Positions 35,145 through 46,188 are shown, counted from the first letter of the stretch. The stretch is DNA of 64,000 nucleotides from Bacillus sp. FJAT-45037 (GCF_002797325.1 NZ_KZ454938.1:2492267-2556266), one strand, 5' to 3'. Notes: generated by a model not told the origin, from the letters alone. Numbers and translations are program-made.

Positions 35145-35441
35145 ATGCCAAATTCACGTGATAAAGAAGAAGATCAGTATTCCGATTTCTCCAACGTGGA
35201 AACGATGCGTAATTTCATTTTGCCAGAGATCACACCAGAAGGACCTTATGGTTCACCGATCAACAAGGATACCCCTGTCGTAAACAAAAGTACTCCTTGG
35301 AAGCCTGGTCAACGTTATTACAGCGCTTTCAATTATGAATTCAAGTCTCTTCACCAAAACCTTCCACGCAAATATCCCGGACATCACCCCACCCATGATG
35401 ATCCTAATAAAAACGAGGAACCTCCCTATACAACAACTTAG
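35145..35441 (+). CDS. Conserved hypothetical protein
   Basis: 98 residues, Pro-, Tyr- and His-rich, with MRNFILPEITPEGPYGSP, STPWKPGQRYYSAFNYE and PRKYPGHHPTHDDP. No membrane segment. I do not recognise a function. Its ATG follows AGGAGGTGG by seven bases, but that site lies in a terminator stem, so translation may need the transcript to start inside the hairpin or the hairpin to open. Confidence 0.65.
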   Translation: MPNSRDKEEDQYSDFSNVETMRNFILPEITPEGPYGSPINKDTPVVNKSTPWKPGQRYYSAFNYEFKSLHQNLPRKYPGHHPTHDDPNKNEEPPYTTT

Positions 35442-35471
35442 CGTAGGCCCTGTAAGGGCTCTACGCTTTAT
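35440..35471. terminator. Intrinsic terminator between the 35145 gene and yutD
   Basis: AGCGTAG-g-CCCT pairs with AGGG-ct-CTACGCT across a three-base loop, with TTTATT after it. Confidence 0.75.
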
Positions 35472-35770
35472 TCTACGGTTTGTTTTACTGGAGACTTTTC
35501 TTTAACCCTCTTTAAAACAAAGTAAGCACAACCAAAATTACAGTATTCATACAAATAATCTGGAAGCGTACTAATTTTTGTATCGAATGTCGACTTTTTA
35601 TGGCGATCTTCAAAGAAGCCGCGTAAACGTAGTTGACTGTAACCCCAATCCCCTACAATATAATCGTATTTATTTAAGACATCACTATATCGAGCTGTAA
35701 ACTCTTCTTCGTTCCAACCTTCTTTTACATCATCAATGACTTCATATTGCATTCCTTGAATGCGAACCAC
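35468..35770 (-). CDS. yutD: DUF1027 protein YutD
   Basis: About 100 residues. The stretches RYSDVLNKYDYIVGDWGYSQ, LRGFFED and YLYEYCNFGCAYFVLKR are nearly the same as B. subtilis YutD. Function not established. The start is uncertain: GTG at 35770 follows GAGGTGAG closely, while the frame is open to 35812. Confidence 0.85.
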   Translation of the reverse strand: MVRIQGMQYEVIDDVKEGWNEEEFTARYSDVLNKYDYIVGDWGYSQLRLRGFFEDRHKKSTFDTKISTLPDYLYEYCNFGCAYFVLKRVKEKSPVKQTVE

Positions 35771-35906
35771 TGGGCTCACCTCACTTTTTATAGATTTATT
35801 ATACCATATCATGACTTGTTAACTGTATCCTGTGTACACATCATTTTCTAGAAATAAAAATCGTTAATTTGGGTCATTCTTTAACTAGAGGGGGGATTTT
35901 AGAATC

Positions 35907-36545
35907 ATGATAAAAAAAACACTGGTGATTTCTAGCGTCGCAGCAATGATGCTTATGACAGGTTGTCAAACGTATGATGCGGGTCAACAATCGAACATGC
36001 GGACATCGAACTCCACAAACGGACCGATGCAGCAGAACTACGGGTATTACCCAATGGGAACAGGGACGTCTGATGATTCTAGCTACAATAATTATGGCTA
36101 CACAAGGTATCAACAAGAACAAGTGGAGTCAAACGGAAGACAACAAATTGCTCCTATGTATGATCGCAACGAATTGGCTGATACCGTATCAAGAATGGTT
36201 CTTTCTAACGAAACCGTCAGTGAAGCCGCAACGTTAGTGACAGACAAATATGTACTTGTTGCTTATGACTCTAAAACAGATGATCGTGACTATGTAGCCG
36301 ACCAAGTGAAGCGTAGTGCCTTATCCGTTGTACCACGTTATTACGAAGTTTATATTACCGATGACCATGATCATTTTGAAGAGATAGAACGTTTCCAAAA
36401 CGGATCAACAACAGCCGGCAATAACGAAGGGACGTTGAAAGCGACCATTCAAGAAATGCGTCAGACCCCGCAAGGTTCTTATGATGAGGATGAAGATAAT
36501 AACATGAACATCATGAAACACAAGCAACAAGAATTAAAAAGGTAA
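35907..36545 (+). CDS. yutC: YhcN/YlaJ-type sporulation lipoprotein YutC
   Basis: 212 residues with signal peptide and lipobox LMTGC (Cys20). An Asn/Tyr/Gly-rich stretch follows, then a folded domain with VSEAATLVTDKYVLVAYDS and RYYEVYITDDHDHFEEI, as in YhcN/YlaJ proteins of the spore. The C-terminus is charged. GAGGGGGG lies upstream. It is expected on the forespore membrane (family knowledge). Confidence 0.82.
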   Translation: MIKKTLVISSVAAMMLMTGCQTYDAGQQSNMRTSNSTNGPMQQNYGYYPMGTGTSDDSSYNNYGYTRYQQEQVESNGRQQIAPMYDRNELADTVSRMVLSNETVSEAATLVTDKYVLVAYDSKTDDRDYVADQVKRSALSVVPRYYEVYITDDHDHFEEIERFQNGSTTAGNNEGTLKATIQEMRQTPQGSYDEDEDNNMNIMKHKQQELKR

Positions 36546-36554
36546 TCAAAAAGA

Positions 36555-36588
36555 AAGGAGCATCGTCTGTCGACGCTGCTCCTTCCTT

Positions 36589-36590
<2 letters not shown>
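36555..36590. terminator. Intrinsic terminator between yutC and metY
   Basis: AAGGAGC-at-CGTC pairs with GACG-ct-GCTCCTT around a four-base loop, followed by T-rich sequence. It serves two converging genes. Confidence 0.8.
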
Positions 36591-37881
<1,291 letters not shown>

Positions 37882-37985
37882 TTAAATTCCCCCAGCCTTC
37901 TTAGTACATGTATTATCCTCATAATATTCGGACTTTTTAGACTTGTCAACATTTAGATGACACTTACCAACACGAGAAATAAGAC

Positions 37986-38012
37986 AAAAAAAAGAGCGCC
38001 GAAGCACTCTTT
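37986..38012 (-). terminator. Intrinsic terminator of lipA
   Basis: Minus strand: AAGAGTGC and GCGCTCTT around TTCG, followed by a run of eight T, right at the lipA stop. Confidence 0.8.
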
Positions 38013-38921
38013 TTATAATTTTGCTACTTTATTTGCTTCTTCTCTTACTTGTGCTTGATTTACTTGCTCATCAGCATGATAAGAAGATCGTACTAGTGGA
38101 CCAGATTCACAGTGACTAAAGCCTTTTTCAAGAGCAATTTGCTTGAATTCAGCAAATTCTTCAGGTGTGTAATATTTCAACACTTTTAAATGCTTTTTCG
38201 TCGGTTGTAAATATTGACCAATCGTCATAATATCTACATTGTTTGCGCGTAAATCGTCCATTGTTTCAATGATTTCTTCACTTGTTTCTCCTAACCCAAT
38301 CATTAAGCTTGATTTTGTAGGGATGTCAGGATTCATTTCTTTTGCACGACGTAAGAATTCAAGTGTGCGATCATACGTAGCACGCGCACGAACTCTCGGT
38401 GAAAGACGACGAACGGTTTCAATATTATGGTTCATAATATTTGGTTTAGCATCCATTAAAGCTTTTAGGCTATCAAAATTGCCTAACATATCAGATGGAA
38501 GAACTTCAATTGTACAGAACGGATTACGACGACGAACCGCACGTACCGTTTCAGCAAACACTTCTGCTCCTCCGTCTTTTAGATCATCTCGGGCAACCGC
38601 TGTAATAACAGCGTGCTTTAGACCCATCATTTCAACAGACTCTGCAACGCGTTCTGGTTCTTCTAAGTCAAGTTCATTAGGCAGACCTGTTTTGACTGCA
38701 CAGAAACGACACGCTCTAGTACATACATCTCCTAAGATCATAAAGGTTGCTGTTTTACGAACAGCCCAACACTCATGAATGTTCGGACAGCGCGCTTCCT
38801 CACATACTGTATGTAAATTATTTTCACGCATCATTTTCTTTAATCCATTGTACGTTTCATTTGTATTTAATTTAATTTTTAGCCAATCCGGCTTGCGTAA
38901 ATGTTCTTCTTTTTTAGCCAT
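38013..38921 (-). CDS. lipA: Lipoyl synthase
   Basis: 302 residues with both cluster motifs: the auxiliary [12 protein letters not shown] and the radical-SAM [10 protein letters not shown], plus the C-terminal RSSYHAD with the cluster-ligating serine region. It inserts two sulfurs into octanoyl-protein to make lipoyl groups; GcvH (62127) is one such protein. ATG at 38921 follows GGAGTG. Confidence 0.96.
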   Translation of the reverse strand: MAKKEEHLRKPDWLKIKLNTNETYNGLKKMMRENNLHTVCEEARCPNIHECWAVRKTATFMILGDVCTRACRFCAVKTGLPNELDLEEPERVAESVEMMGLKHAVITAVARDDLKDGGAEVFAETVRAVRRRNPFCTIEVLPSDMLGNFDSLKALMDAKPNIMNHNIETVRRLSPRVRARATYDRTLEFLRRAKEMNPDIPTKSSLMIGLGETSEEIIETMDDLRANNVDIMTIGQYLQPTKKHLKVLKYYTPEEFAEFKQIALEKGFSHCESGPLVRSSYHADEQVNQAQVREEANKVAKL

Positions 38922-39117
38922 ACTATTCACTCCATCCACTTTCCCTTATTCTGCATACGAAAATTGACAAACCTCGATGCAATTATCCTCCTATACTTTA
39001 TCATGTTTATCATAAAATGACCAAACCTCCGCTCAAAATTTCCATTGATTCACTCCGATTTTTTTTGCTTATCTCTGCAAACTAACAGAGAAGAGAATTC
39101 CTAGAGGAGGGAATATT

Positions 39118-40125
39118 GTGAAGCACGCACTACAACTTTTGATAATTTTTACTATTCTTATCACCTCCACACCACAACTTGCTCATGCCAGTAAAGAGGA
39201 GCTTACCGACGAAGAAATTTTCAAGGGGCGTTTGGAGCTATATCAAAAAATGGAGGCCCTCACTCAAGTTCCATGGCCGTACTTAGCGGCCGTCGATACA
39301 TATGAGCGCGGTTTGCGACGCGCTCAGCGTGATCGAGAGAATGAGGAAGGGCTGATCTCAATTTATTATGAGCCCGAGGTGTGGGCAGGCCCGCTTAACC
39401 CGGATAAAGAAGACACCGACCCTTTATCAATTAGTTTGTTTAACGGCGTTGGGCTTGATGGAGACGGGGACGGCATCGCGAGTCTAACAAATGATGAAGA
39501 TGTGCTATATACTTTCGCTCATTATTTAGAACAGTACGGCTTTGATGAAAGTGATTTCCGCATTGCCCTGTGGGACCATTATCAACGTGAGCAATCTGTC
39601 GCGATTATTCATGGTCACGCCAGCGTGTATGAGCATTTTGGTCATTTGGATTTAAATGATCATGCCTTCCCGTTTCCCCTTCGCTATAATTACAGCTATA
39701 AAAACACGTGGGGAGATCGTCGTGGGTGGGGCGGACGTCGCATCCATGAAGGAACAGACCTTTTTGCAGGCTACAATGTTCCCGTCCTCGCTACAGCCTA
39801 TGGAAAAGTAGAAGTCAAAGGATGGAACATATATGGCGGATGGCGTATCGGTATACGTGATCTCGATAATATTTACCATTATTATGCGCATTTAAGCGGA
39901 TTCGAAAAAGGGATTGAAGAAGGAAGTATTGTTTCGCCAGGGGATGTGATTGGTTACTGCGGAAGCTCTGGATACGGTAAACCTGGGACGCAAGGAAAGT
40001 TCCCACCCCATCTCCACTACGGCATGTATCGTGATAATGGGTATACTGAATGGTCCTTTGACCCCTACCCATCCTTAAAGTCATGGGAAAGAAAAGCTTA
40101 CCAAGAGCGTAAAAAACAAAAATAA
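39118..40125 (+). CDS. lytH: M23 peptidoglycan endopeptidase LytH (YunA)
   Basis: 335 residues with signal peptide (1-24). The M23 zinc site is complete: HEGTDLFAG (His, Asp) and HLHYGMY near residue 300, with YYAHLSG between. LytH in B. subtilis trims peptide side chains of the spore cortex under sigma-K. The start is GTG behind AGAGGAGGG. The same place next to lipA and yunB as in B. subtilis supports the name. Confidence 0.9.
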   Translation: MKHALQLLIIFTILITSTPQLAHASKEELTDEEIFKGRLELYQKMEALTQVPWPYLAAVDTYERGLRRAQRDRENEEGLISIYYEPEVWAGPLNPDKEDTDPLSISLFNGVGLDGDGDGIASLTNDEDVLYTFAHYLEQYGFDESDFRIALWDHYQREQSVAIIHGHASVYEHFGHLDLNDHAFPFPLRYNYSYKNTWGDRRGWGGRRIHEGTDLFAGYNVPVLATAYGKVEVKGWNIYGGWRIGIRDLDNIYHYYAHLSGFEKGIEEGSIVSPGDVIGYCGSSGYGKPGTQGKFPPHLHYGMYRDNGYTEWSFDPYPSLKSWERKAYQERKKQK

Positions 40126-40154
40126 GGAGCCAGCATTTGATTGCTGACTCCTTT
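40124..40154. terminator. Intrinsic terminator between lytH and metS
   Basis: AAGGAG-c-CAGCA pairs with TGCTG-a-CTCCTT, with T-rich sequence after it. Confidence 0.8.
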
Positions 40155-40160
40155 CTTTAT

Positions 40161-40274
40161 TTAAGAAGCTTTTTTCTGTTTAGCCACTCTGACTGCGTTT
40201 GTAATACTTAATGCCATCCCACCCCAGATAATCAAGATTCCAATGACCATCATTACTACTGCACTTGCACTCAT
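40161..40274 (-). CDS. MetS-type small subunit of an NSS transporter
   Basis: 37 residues, one membrane helix (AVVMMVIGILIIWGGMALSI) and a Lys-rich end. Its ATG shares one base with the stop of the transporter gene (TAATG), so it is translationally coupled to it. Tiny single-helix partners of this kind (MetS with MetP in Corynebacterium) are known for Na+-coupled amino-acid importers. The assignment rests on size, topology and coupling. Confidence 0.8.
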   Translation of the reverse strand: MSASAVVMMVIGILIIWGGMALSITNAVRVAKQKKAS

Positions 40275-41803
40275 TATAGCTCAACTCCTTTATCTTTAGA
40301 TTCTCCTGGTACATCGAGATCATTATTTTGCCATTTAAATGCGGCAAGAACAAATCCAATAACGATCGCACCAATTGCTACTCCCCAACCCCAACTTACA
40401 ACAAGCGATGTTGGATATTCTTCATAGTTCGTTGTAATGTTTGTGATCGTGTTCTGAATCGCCATATACCCTAAAACAATTGGTGTAATAATACTTAAAC
40501 AAACTTTCCACCATAGACCTGTTTTAAAGTCTGACACTGCATTGGCATGACCTTGCAACTCAGGAAGCTTACGAATAAACCATGAAACGGCAATAACTGA
40601 GACAAGACCCGCTAAGGCAACACCAAATTGGTTAATGAAATAATCAGCTGTGTCTAAGAAGAATAGACCACCTTGAGTCGCAAACAGTAAAGAAAGAACA
40701 GCTGAGAATCCACCACCAAATGCAACGGCTTTCGCACGTGATAACTTAAATTTATCTTGAATCCCTGATACAAAGGTTTCAACAATTGAGATGAGAGACG
40801 AAAGGCCCGCAAGAACAAGGGACCCGAAGAACAACACTCCGAAGAATCCATTGAATCCAGGGAACGTGTTAATGATCTCTGGGAAAACGACGAACGCTAA
40901 CCCAATTCCCGCACTTGCTACTTCCTCTACGCCCACGCCAGATGCTGTCGCCATAAATCCAAGGGCTGCAAACACCCCAATACCAGCTAGTAGCTCAAAA
41001 CTCGAGTTACTGAAACCAGTAATAAATGCGTTATTGTTAATATCCGCTTTTTTCGGAAGATAACTTGAATAAGTGATCATGATCGCAAAGGCTATCGATA
41101 AACTGAAGAAGATCTGTCCATAGGCAGCCACCCACACACCTGGTGACATGATTTCACTCCAGTTCGGTTTAAAGAATGCATCTAAACCAACTACTGCCCC
41201 TTCTAATGTTAATGCACGAATAACAATTAATAAGAACATCACAACGAGTAAAGGAATAAAAATTCGGTTAGCTACTTCAATCCCTCGCTTAACCCCTTTA
41301 AAGAGAACACCTAATGTCACTGCCCATACAACTAATAACGGTATAAAGACTCCAGGTACAAGAGAACCTACATCACCAATTGCACCACCAGATAGGTCAA
41401 TTCGTTGCAAATACTCTCCCATCAAGAACCCACCTGTGTCTTCTCCCCAACTTTGATTAAATGCAAAATACGTGTACGCAATCGCCCAAGCAATAATGAC
41501 CGCGTAGTATGTCGAGATGACAAAGGCAATCGCCACTTGCCACCACCCAATCCATTCTGCTTTCTTGTTTAATCTTGCGTACGATAATGGAGCTGATCCG
41601 CGATATTTATGACCTAATGTAAATTCTAAAATAAGTAACGGTATACCCGCAGTTAATAGTGCAAAAAGATAAGGTAAAAAGAACGCGCCCCCTCCATTTT
41701 CATAAGCTACATACGGGAAACGCCATATGTTTCCTAAACCGACAGCCGATCCAATTGCCGCTAAAATAAATCCTGCTCTTGTCCCCCATTGTTCTCTAGC
41801 CAT
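40274..41803 (-). CDS. Neurotransmitter:sodium symporter family amino-acid transporter
   Basis: 509 residues, 11-12 membrane helices. The start WGTRAGFILAAIGSAVGLGNIWRFPY is the NSS/SNF sodium-binding signature. It imports amino acids with Na+; methionine or alanine would be the guess from the MetS-like partner, but the substrate is not shown. The 328-bp gap upstream holds its promoter region and the terminator of the next operon. Confidence 0.92.
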   Translation of the reverse strand: MAREQWGTRAGFILAAIGSAVGLGNIWRFPYVAYENGGGAFFLPYLFALLTAGIPLLILEFTLGHKYRGSAPLSYARLNKKAEWIGWWQVAIAFVISTYYAVIIAWAIAYTYFAFNQSWGEDTGGFLMGEYLQRIDLSGGAIGDVGSLVPGVFIPLLVVWAVTLGVLFKGVKRGIEVANRIFIPLLVVMFLLIVIRALTLEGAVVGLDAFFKPNWSEIMSPGVWVAAYGQIFFSLSIAFAIMITYSSYLPKKADINNNAFITGFSNSSFELLAGIGVFAALGFMATASGVGVEEVASAGIGLAFVVFPEIINTFPGFNGFFGVLFFGSLVLAGLSSLISIVETFVSGIQDKFKLSRAKAVAFGGGFSAVLSLLFATQGGLFFLDTADYFINQFGVALAGLVSVIAVSWFIRKLPELQGHANAVSDFKTGLWWKVCLSIITPIVLGYMAIQNTITNITTNYEEYPTSLVVSWGWGVAIGAIVIGFVLAAFKWQNNDLDVPGESKDKGVEL

Positions 41804-42096
41804 TGTCGATAACTCCTCTCTCTACTTAGGATGTTTTTCTCTTCATAATATTCAGATAATTGAACAAATAGAATCTACACTACAATACTTTGTTAAAAAC
41901 ATTTCATTTTGAAAAATAAGTATTTTAGTGCGTCAACGCATCAATTCAGTTACCTAAACTGATTTTTTATTATTAAAATTATCTGACTATTCATTTTTTT
42001 ATTATAATGTTCCGATTGTTTTTTGTCAAAGTATATTTGAGGAAAAGGTCATACCACTTTATCTTCTGCATCAACTCTATAGGTAAAAAGCATGAA

Positions 42097-42126
42097 GAAA
42101 AGGCTCCTATCCATGATAGAAGCCTA
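42097..42126 (-). terminator. Intrinsic terminator of the NhaC-family gene
   Basis: Minus strand AGGCT-t-CTATC and GATAG-g-AGCCT with a short loop, followed by TTTT, just past the stop codon at 42132. Confidence 0.8.
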
Positions 42127-42131
42127 CTTCA

Positions 42132-43679
42132 TTATGCATCAACAGGAGTCGATAGCTTTTTCAAAATAAGAACGGTCACAGCGAGTAGAGCAAATGCTGC
42201 AATTAAACTTAAAATGACACTGCCTGTCGCACCTAATACGACATAAGAAATTAATGTAATCACCGCTGCTACGATTGCATACGGAAGCTGTGTGACCACG
42301 TGATCGATATGATGGCTTCCGGCTCCAGTGGAGGAGAGAATCGTTGTATCAGAAATCGGTGAACAATGATCCCCGAAAATCGCTCCCGCAAGAACCGCTG
42401 CAAGCATTGGTAACATCATTGTGACATCAATGACCGCTGCAATTTCACCAGCAATCGGAAGAATAAGTCCAAATGTTCCCCAAGATGTTCCCGTCGAGAA
42501 TGCTGCAAATCCGGCAATTAAGAATAAGATCGCTGGTAAGAACATCGGATGAATGTTTCCATCTACTAATGAAGCTAAATATTGTCCCGTTCCAAGATCA
42601 CTAATGATCGAGATAATTGTCCAAGCGAATAATAAAATATAAATCGCTGGAAGCATCGACTTAATCCCAGCCCAGATCGTTACACCAAGATCTTTTGCTG
42701 CTGTTTTCTTAACGATGTTTAAAAGAAGTGCGACAGCAAAACCAATGATTCCACCGTACAATAATGCTGTGGCGACATCTGTGTTTTCAAACGTAGAAAG
42801 AATCGTTGCATTTCCTTCACTTGCTTGAATACCTGTAATAATCATAAATGCGATCGTCCCGACAACAAGAGCGACGATTGGCCATACCAGATCACCAACA
42901 CGTCCTTTATCACTCACTTTTAGGTCCTCTTGGTCTCCAGGAATCGCACCTGATTCTGGGTTAACAAGTTCGCCAGTTCTGACGGCACGCTCTTCATGTA
43001 CGCGCATCGGACCAAAATCAAGCTTAAAGATCACTACCGCTAACACCAGACCAATAGCTACAAGAGCATAAATATTCATTGGCACCATTAACATGAATGC
43101 TTGCAAGCCTTCATATTGCGTTACTCCATGTGTGGCAAGGATACCGGCAATAATCGTGATGATGTAAGCACCCCAGCTTGATACAGGTGCAATCACACAC
43201 ATCGGAGCGGCTGTTGAGTCGACTAAATAGGCAAGCTTCGCACGAGAAACACGATGACGATCCGTTAACGGGCGACTAACATTTCCCACGGTTAAACTGT
43301 TAAAATAATCATCAATAAAGATTAAAATACCTAAAATAACAGTGACCATCTGCGCACCAACACGCGTTTTCACACGCTTCATGGCCCATTCTCCAAACGC
43401 ACGACTACCACCAGAACGTGTCACTAGTGCAGCCATCATTCCAAGTAAAAGTAGGAAAAAGATAATATAAAGTTCCCAATCATTGATCGCACCATCTACG
43501 ACAAAAATACCTGATACGATTGTTACAATTTCAGCTACACTGTCTACTGGATTGTATCCATTTAGCATCAGTGCACCGACAATAATTCCGACCCCTAATG
43601 ATAGCAGAACTCGTCTCGTTAACATAACCATGACAAGTGCTAACACTGGAGGAAGTAAAGATAATATTGAACCTTCCAT
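42132..43679 (-). CDS. NhaC-family antiporter, probable lysine transporter
   Basis: 515 residues, about 12 membrane helices, with the NhaC-family stretches FIDDYFNSLTVGN, FSTGTSWGTFGLILPIAGE and FGDHCSPISDTTILSSTGAG. The family includes Na+/H+ and amino-acid antiporters. A lysine riboswitch in its leader indicates that the real cargo is lysine or a related amine. ATG at 43679 has AAGGGGG upstream; the open frame runs on to 43772 through the riboswitch terminator and is not translated. Confidence 0.88.
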   Translation of the reverse strand: MEGSILSLLPPVLALVMVMLTRRVLLSLGVGIIVGALMLNGYNPVDSVAEIVTIVSGIFVVDGAINDWELYIIFFLLLLGMMAALVTRSGGSRAFGEWAMKRVKTRVGAQMVTVILGILIFIDDYFNSLTVGNVSRPLTDRHRVSRAKLAYLVDSTAAPMCVIAPVSSWGAYIITIIAGILATHGVTQYEGLQAFMLMVPMNIYALVAIGLVLAVVIFKLDFGPMRVHEERAVRTGELVNPESGAIPGDQEDLKVSDKGRVGDLVWPIVALVVGTIAFMIITGIQASEGNATILSTFENTDVATALLYGGIIGFAVALLLNIVKKTAAKDLGVTIWAGIKSMLPAIYILLFAWTIISIISDLGTGQYLASLVDGNIHPMFLPAILFLIAGFAAFSTGTSWGTFGLILPIAGEIAAVIDVTMMLPMLAAVLAGAIFGDHCSPISDTTILSSTGAGSHHIDHVVTQLPYAIVAAVITLISYVVLGATGSVILSLIAAFALLAVTVLILKKLSTPVDA

Positions 43680-43750
43680 TCGGTTCATCCCCCTTTTATT
43701 TAGTTTGTTGATATAGGGTTGTCTCTTATACCACTCAGACATGAGGGTAT

Positions 43751-43784
43751 AAAAAAAGACAGTAATGGTCACCCATTATTGCCT
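43751..43784 (-). terminator. Expression-platform terminator of the lysine riboswitch
   Basis: GGCAATAATGG pairs with CCATTACTGTC, then TTTTTTT, between the aptamer and the NhaC-family gene. It would end transcription when lysine is bound. Confidence 0.8.
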
Positions 43785-43789
43785 TTAAT

Positions 43790-43992
43790 AAGCACTGGTA
43801 TCCCCATCACAACAGTAGTCCTCCACAGCAAGATAGCTGTGACAGTGTTACACTTCTTCAGTGCAACCCCAGCAGAAAACGTTTGACTTCAATCTCCCAC
43901 TTCGGCAAATGAACCTTTTCACACTTTTCTCCGTTGTCATCCTCCAAGTGTGTACTCCTTGCATTTGCGCCTCTACCCCACCATGTTGATGA
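43790..43992 (-). ncRNA. Lysine riboswitch (L-box)
   Basis: Read on the minus strand, the leader shows the L-box core in order: GTAGAGGCGCAAATGCAAGG and AGTA, then GGATGACAACGGAGAAAAG, TTGCCGAAG, TGCTGGGGTTG, CACTGTCAC, and the closing TGTGGAGGACTACTG. These are the conserved elements of the five-helix lysine aptamer. A terminator follows, so it acts by premature termination. Confidence 0.93.
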
Positions 43993-44053
43993 GGCAACTC
44001 ATAATATTAAGTTTGCCGAATTATCTTATCATAGTTTTTCATAGTTGACAATG

Positions 44054-44839
44054 TTAATTTCCTCCACCTGATGTTGGGGTGTCTGATGGGATAATAACTC
44101 CCCCTCCATCAGAGAATACATCAGGCACTTTTCCTTGTACATACACATTCCCAACAGGAAACGTTGTTTTCACAGCTTCTGTTTTGGTCGCAAATGGAAT
44201 GACAATCTTCACATCGACCTCCATGTCTACATTAAGGAACAGCCATGAACTATTGATTCCTGCTCGCTCAATATCATAACTAAGTGTCGATTGTACATCT
44301 CCGATTGCGGAGAACCGAACGGGCACTTGGGGACCTAAATGAGCAAGTAATGCATTGTTTGTCGCTTGACCGAGTGGGATCGTGTAAATGATACTGCCTT
44401 GGCCATCTTGAGTGAACTCATTTTGGTCTGTGTGGTCGAGGTCAATATGATCAGCGATCGTCATATCATACGCCCTCCCTTGTTCAACCGCTCGTAAATA
44501 GCGTTGCGCACGACCAGTCGTTTCCGATAGAACACGATTATATACTTGAGTGTTAAATTGGATCGTTGTAACTTGCCCCTCGCTATCTCGTTCCATTAAT
44601 AAAATATCATTCACATCTAGCGAATCAGCAATTTTTTTGGAGACCGCATCATTGATCGCTTCACGTGCGATCTTTTTCGCTTCTGATGTAGCAATGTGGA
44701 CAAGTGTTGGCCTAACTCCCTTCTCAATGATCCACAATCCTTGCACAGTAAGGACAACAAAGATTAAAAAGGATAAGAGCAGCACATACCGAAAGGGTAA
44801 CGGACCTTTCCGGGGTCTCGATGGCTTCCCGAATCTCAT
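44054..44839 (-). CDS. yunB: Sporulation protein YunB
   Basis: 261 residues: a basic start, one membrane helix (about 18-38), and an outside domain containing EAKKIAREAINDAVSKKI and the GRAQRYLRAVEQG region typical of YunB. The C-terminus is Pro/Gly/Ser-rich. It is made in the mother cell during sporulation in B. subtilis. GGGGG lies eight bases upstream of the ATG, inside a terminator stem. Confidence 0.88.
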   Translation of the reverse strand: MRFGKPSRPRKGPLPFRYVLLLSFLIFVVLTVQGLWIIEKGVRPTLVHIATSEAKKIAREAINDAVSKKIADSLDVNDILLMERDSEGQVTTIQFNTQVYNRVLSETTGRAQRYLRAVEQGRAYDMTIADHIDLDHTDQNEFTQDGQGSIIYTIPLGQATNNALLAHLGPQVPVRFSAIGDVQSTLSYDIERAGINSSWLFLNVDMEVDVKIVIPFATKTEAVKTTFPVGNVYVQGKVPDVFSDGGGVIIPSDTPTSGGGN

Positions 44840-44843
44840 GATG

Positions 44844-44878
44844 AAAACCCCCTTTGCTTAATCTATATGCAAAGGGGG
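44844..44878 (-). terminator. dfrA terminator overlapping the yunB ribosome site
   Basis: A perfect ten-base stem CCCCCTTTGC / GCAAAGGGGG with an 11-base loop and TTTT. The 3' arm AAAGGGGG is the only Shine-Dalgarno of yunB, eight bases from its ATG. Confidence 0.8.
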
Positions 44879-44902
44879 TGGACAGTTTGCCTGCTATTTT
44901 CA

Positions 44903-45397
44903 TTAGATAATGTGACTTTTTCTCTCATACGTACAGAAAGAATGTGGATAACGATTTTTCGCATCAATCGTTCCTGATTCTTTGTGGATAAGTTTCCATT
45001 TCGATTGATCAATTTCAGGGAAGAAGGTGTCTCCTCCAAATGTTTCCTCAATATGCGTCACGTAAAGGCGATCGACTTGATTCCAAAAGTGCGTAAACAG
45101 CTCTGCCCCACCGATAATAAAAAATTCCTCTTCTTTTTCGGCAAGTGTTAACACCTCATCCGCTTGATGAAGAATGTCACAGCCTTCTGCTTCATATTGT
45201 TCATCTCTAGTTAAAATGACATTCCTACGTTTCGGTAACGGACGTCCAATCGATTCATATGTTTTACGTCCCATCACAATCGTATGCCCCATTGTAATTC
45301 GTTTAAAGTGAGCCAGATCAGCAGGTAAGTGCCACGGCAAATCATTGTCTTTTCCAATCGCGCGCTCTTGATCCATTGCTACTATGTAGGAAATCAT
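44903..45397 (-). CDS. dfrA: Dihydrofolate reductase
   Basis: 164 residues with [23 protein letters not shown] at the start (catalytic Asp/Glu and Trp loop), [13 protein letters not shown] and FIIGGAELF. It reduces dihydrofolate produced by ThyA. Its ATG overlaps the thyA stop by four bases, so the pair is coupled. Confidence 0.96.
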   Translation of the reverse strand: MISYIVAMDQERAIGKDNDLPWHLPADLAHFKRITMGHTIVMGRKTYESIGRPLPKRRNVILTRDEQYEAEGCDILHQADEVLTLAEKEEEFFIIGGAELFTHFWNQVDRLYVTHIEETFGGDTFFPEIDQSKWKLIHKESGTIDAKNRYPHSFCTYERKSHII

Positions 45398-46188
45398 ACC
45401 GAGACCTCACCTTTAATATGTGGATGCGGATCATACTCTGTTAGTTCAAAGTCTTCAATCGTAAAGTCAAAGATCGAATCGACACTTGGATTGATGTTCA
45501 TCTTCGGCAAAGCTCTTGGCTCTCTTGTAAGTTGAAGCTTCACTTGCTCCACATGATTCGAGTAAATATGTGCATCTCCAAACGTATGAACAAACTCTCC
45601 AGGCTCAAGATCTGTTACTTGCGCAATCATCATCGTTAGAAGTGCATATGAGGAAATATTGAAAGGCACCCCTAGGAAAATGTCTGCACTCCGTTGGTAC
45701 AATTGACACGATAGCTTTCCATCGTTGACGTAAAATTGAAACAAACAATGACACGGCGCTAGCGCCATCTCATCGATTTCAGCTGGATTCCACGCACTTA
45801 CGATCATTCTTCTTGAATCAGGATTGTTCTTTATCTGATCAATCACATCACTAATCTGATCGATGACCTTTCCATTTGCACCTTCCCACGAACGCCACTG
45901 TTTACCGTATATAGGACCAAGATCACCTGACTCATCAGCCCATTCATTCCAAATTCGAACGCCGTTTTCTTGTAAATACGCTATATTGGTCTCACCTTTT
46001 AAAAACCAAAGGACTTCATGGATAATTGAACGTAGATGTAGCTTTTTTGTGGTGATGGCTGGGAAACCTTTTTGCAAATCAAAGCGCATTTGATAGCCAA
46101 ATGTGCTAATCGTTCCTGTCCCTGTTCGATCAGATTTTGTTTCTCCATTTGTGAGCACATGTTGACATAACTCTAAATATTGTTTCAT
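45394..46188 (-). CDS. thyA: Thymidylate synthase (ThyA type)
   Basis: 264 residues, the length of E. coli Thy[13 protein letters not shown] holds the catalytic cysteine near residue 146, [13 protein letters not shown] binds phosphate, and DAHIYSNH follows. It makes dTMP from dUMP with methylene-tetrahydrofolate. ATG at 46188 has AGAGGAG upstream. Confidence 0.97.
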   Translation of the reverse strand: MKQYLELCQHVLTNGETKSDRTGTGTISTFGYQMRFDLQKGFPAITTKKLHLRSIIHEVLWFLKGETNIAYLQENGVRIWNEWADESGDLGPIYGKQWRSWEGANGKVIDQISDVIDQIKNNPDSRRMIVSAWNPAEIDEMALAPCHCLFQFYVNDGKLSCQLYQRSADIFLGVPFNISSYALLTMMIAQVTDLEPGEFVHTFGDAHIYSNHVEQVKLQLTREPRALPKMNINPSVDSIFDFTIEDFELTEYDPHPHIKGEVSV

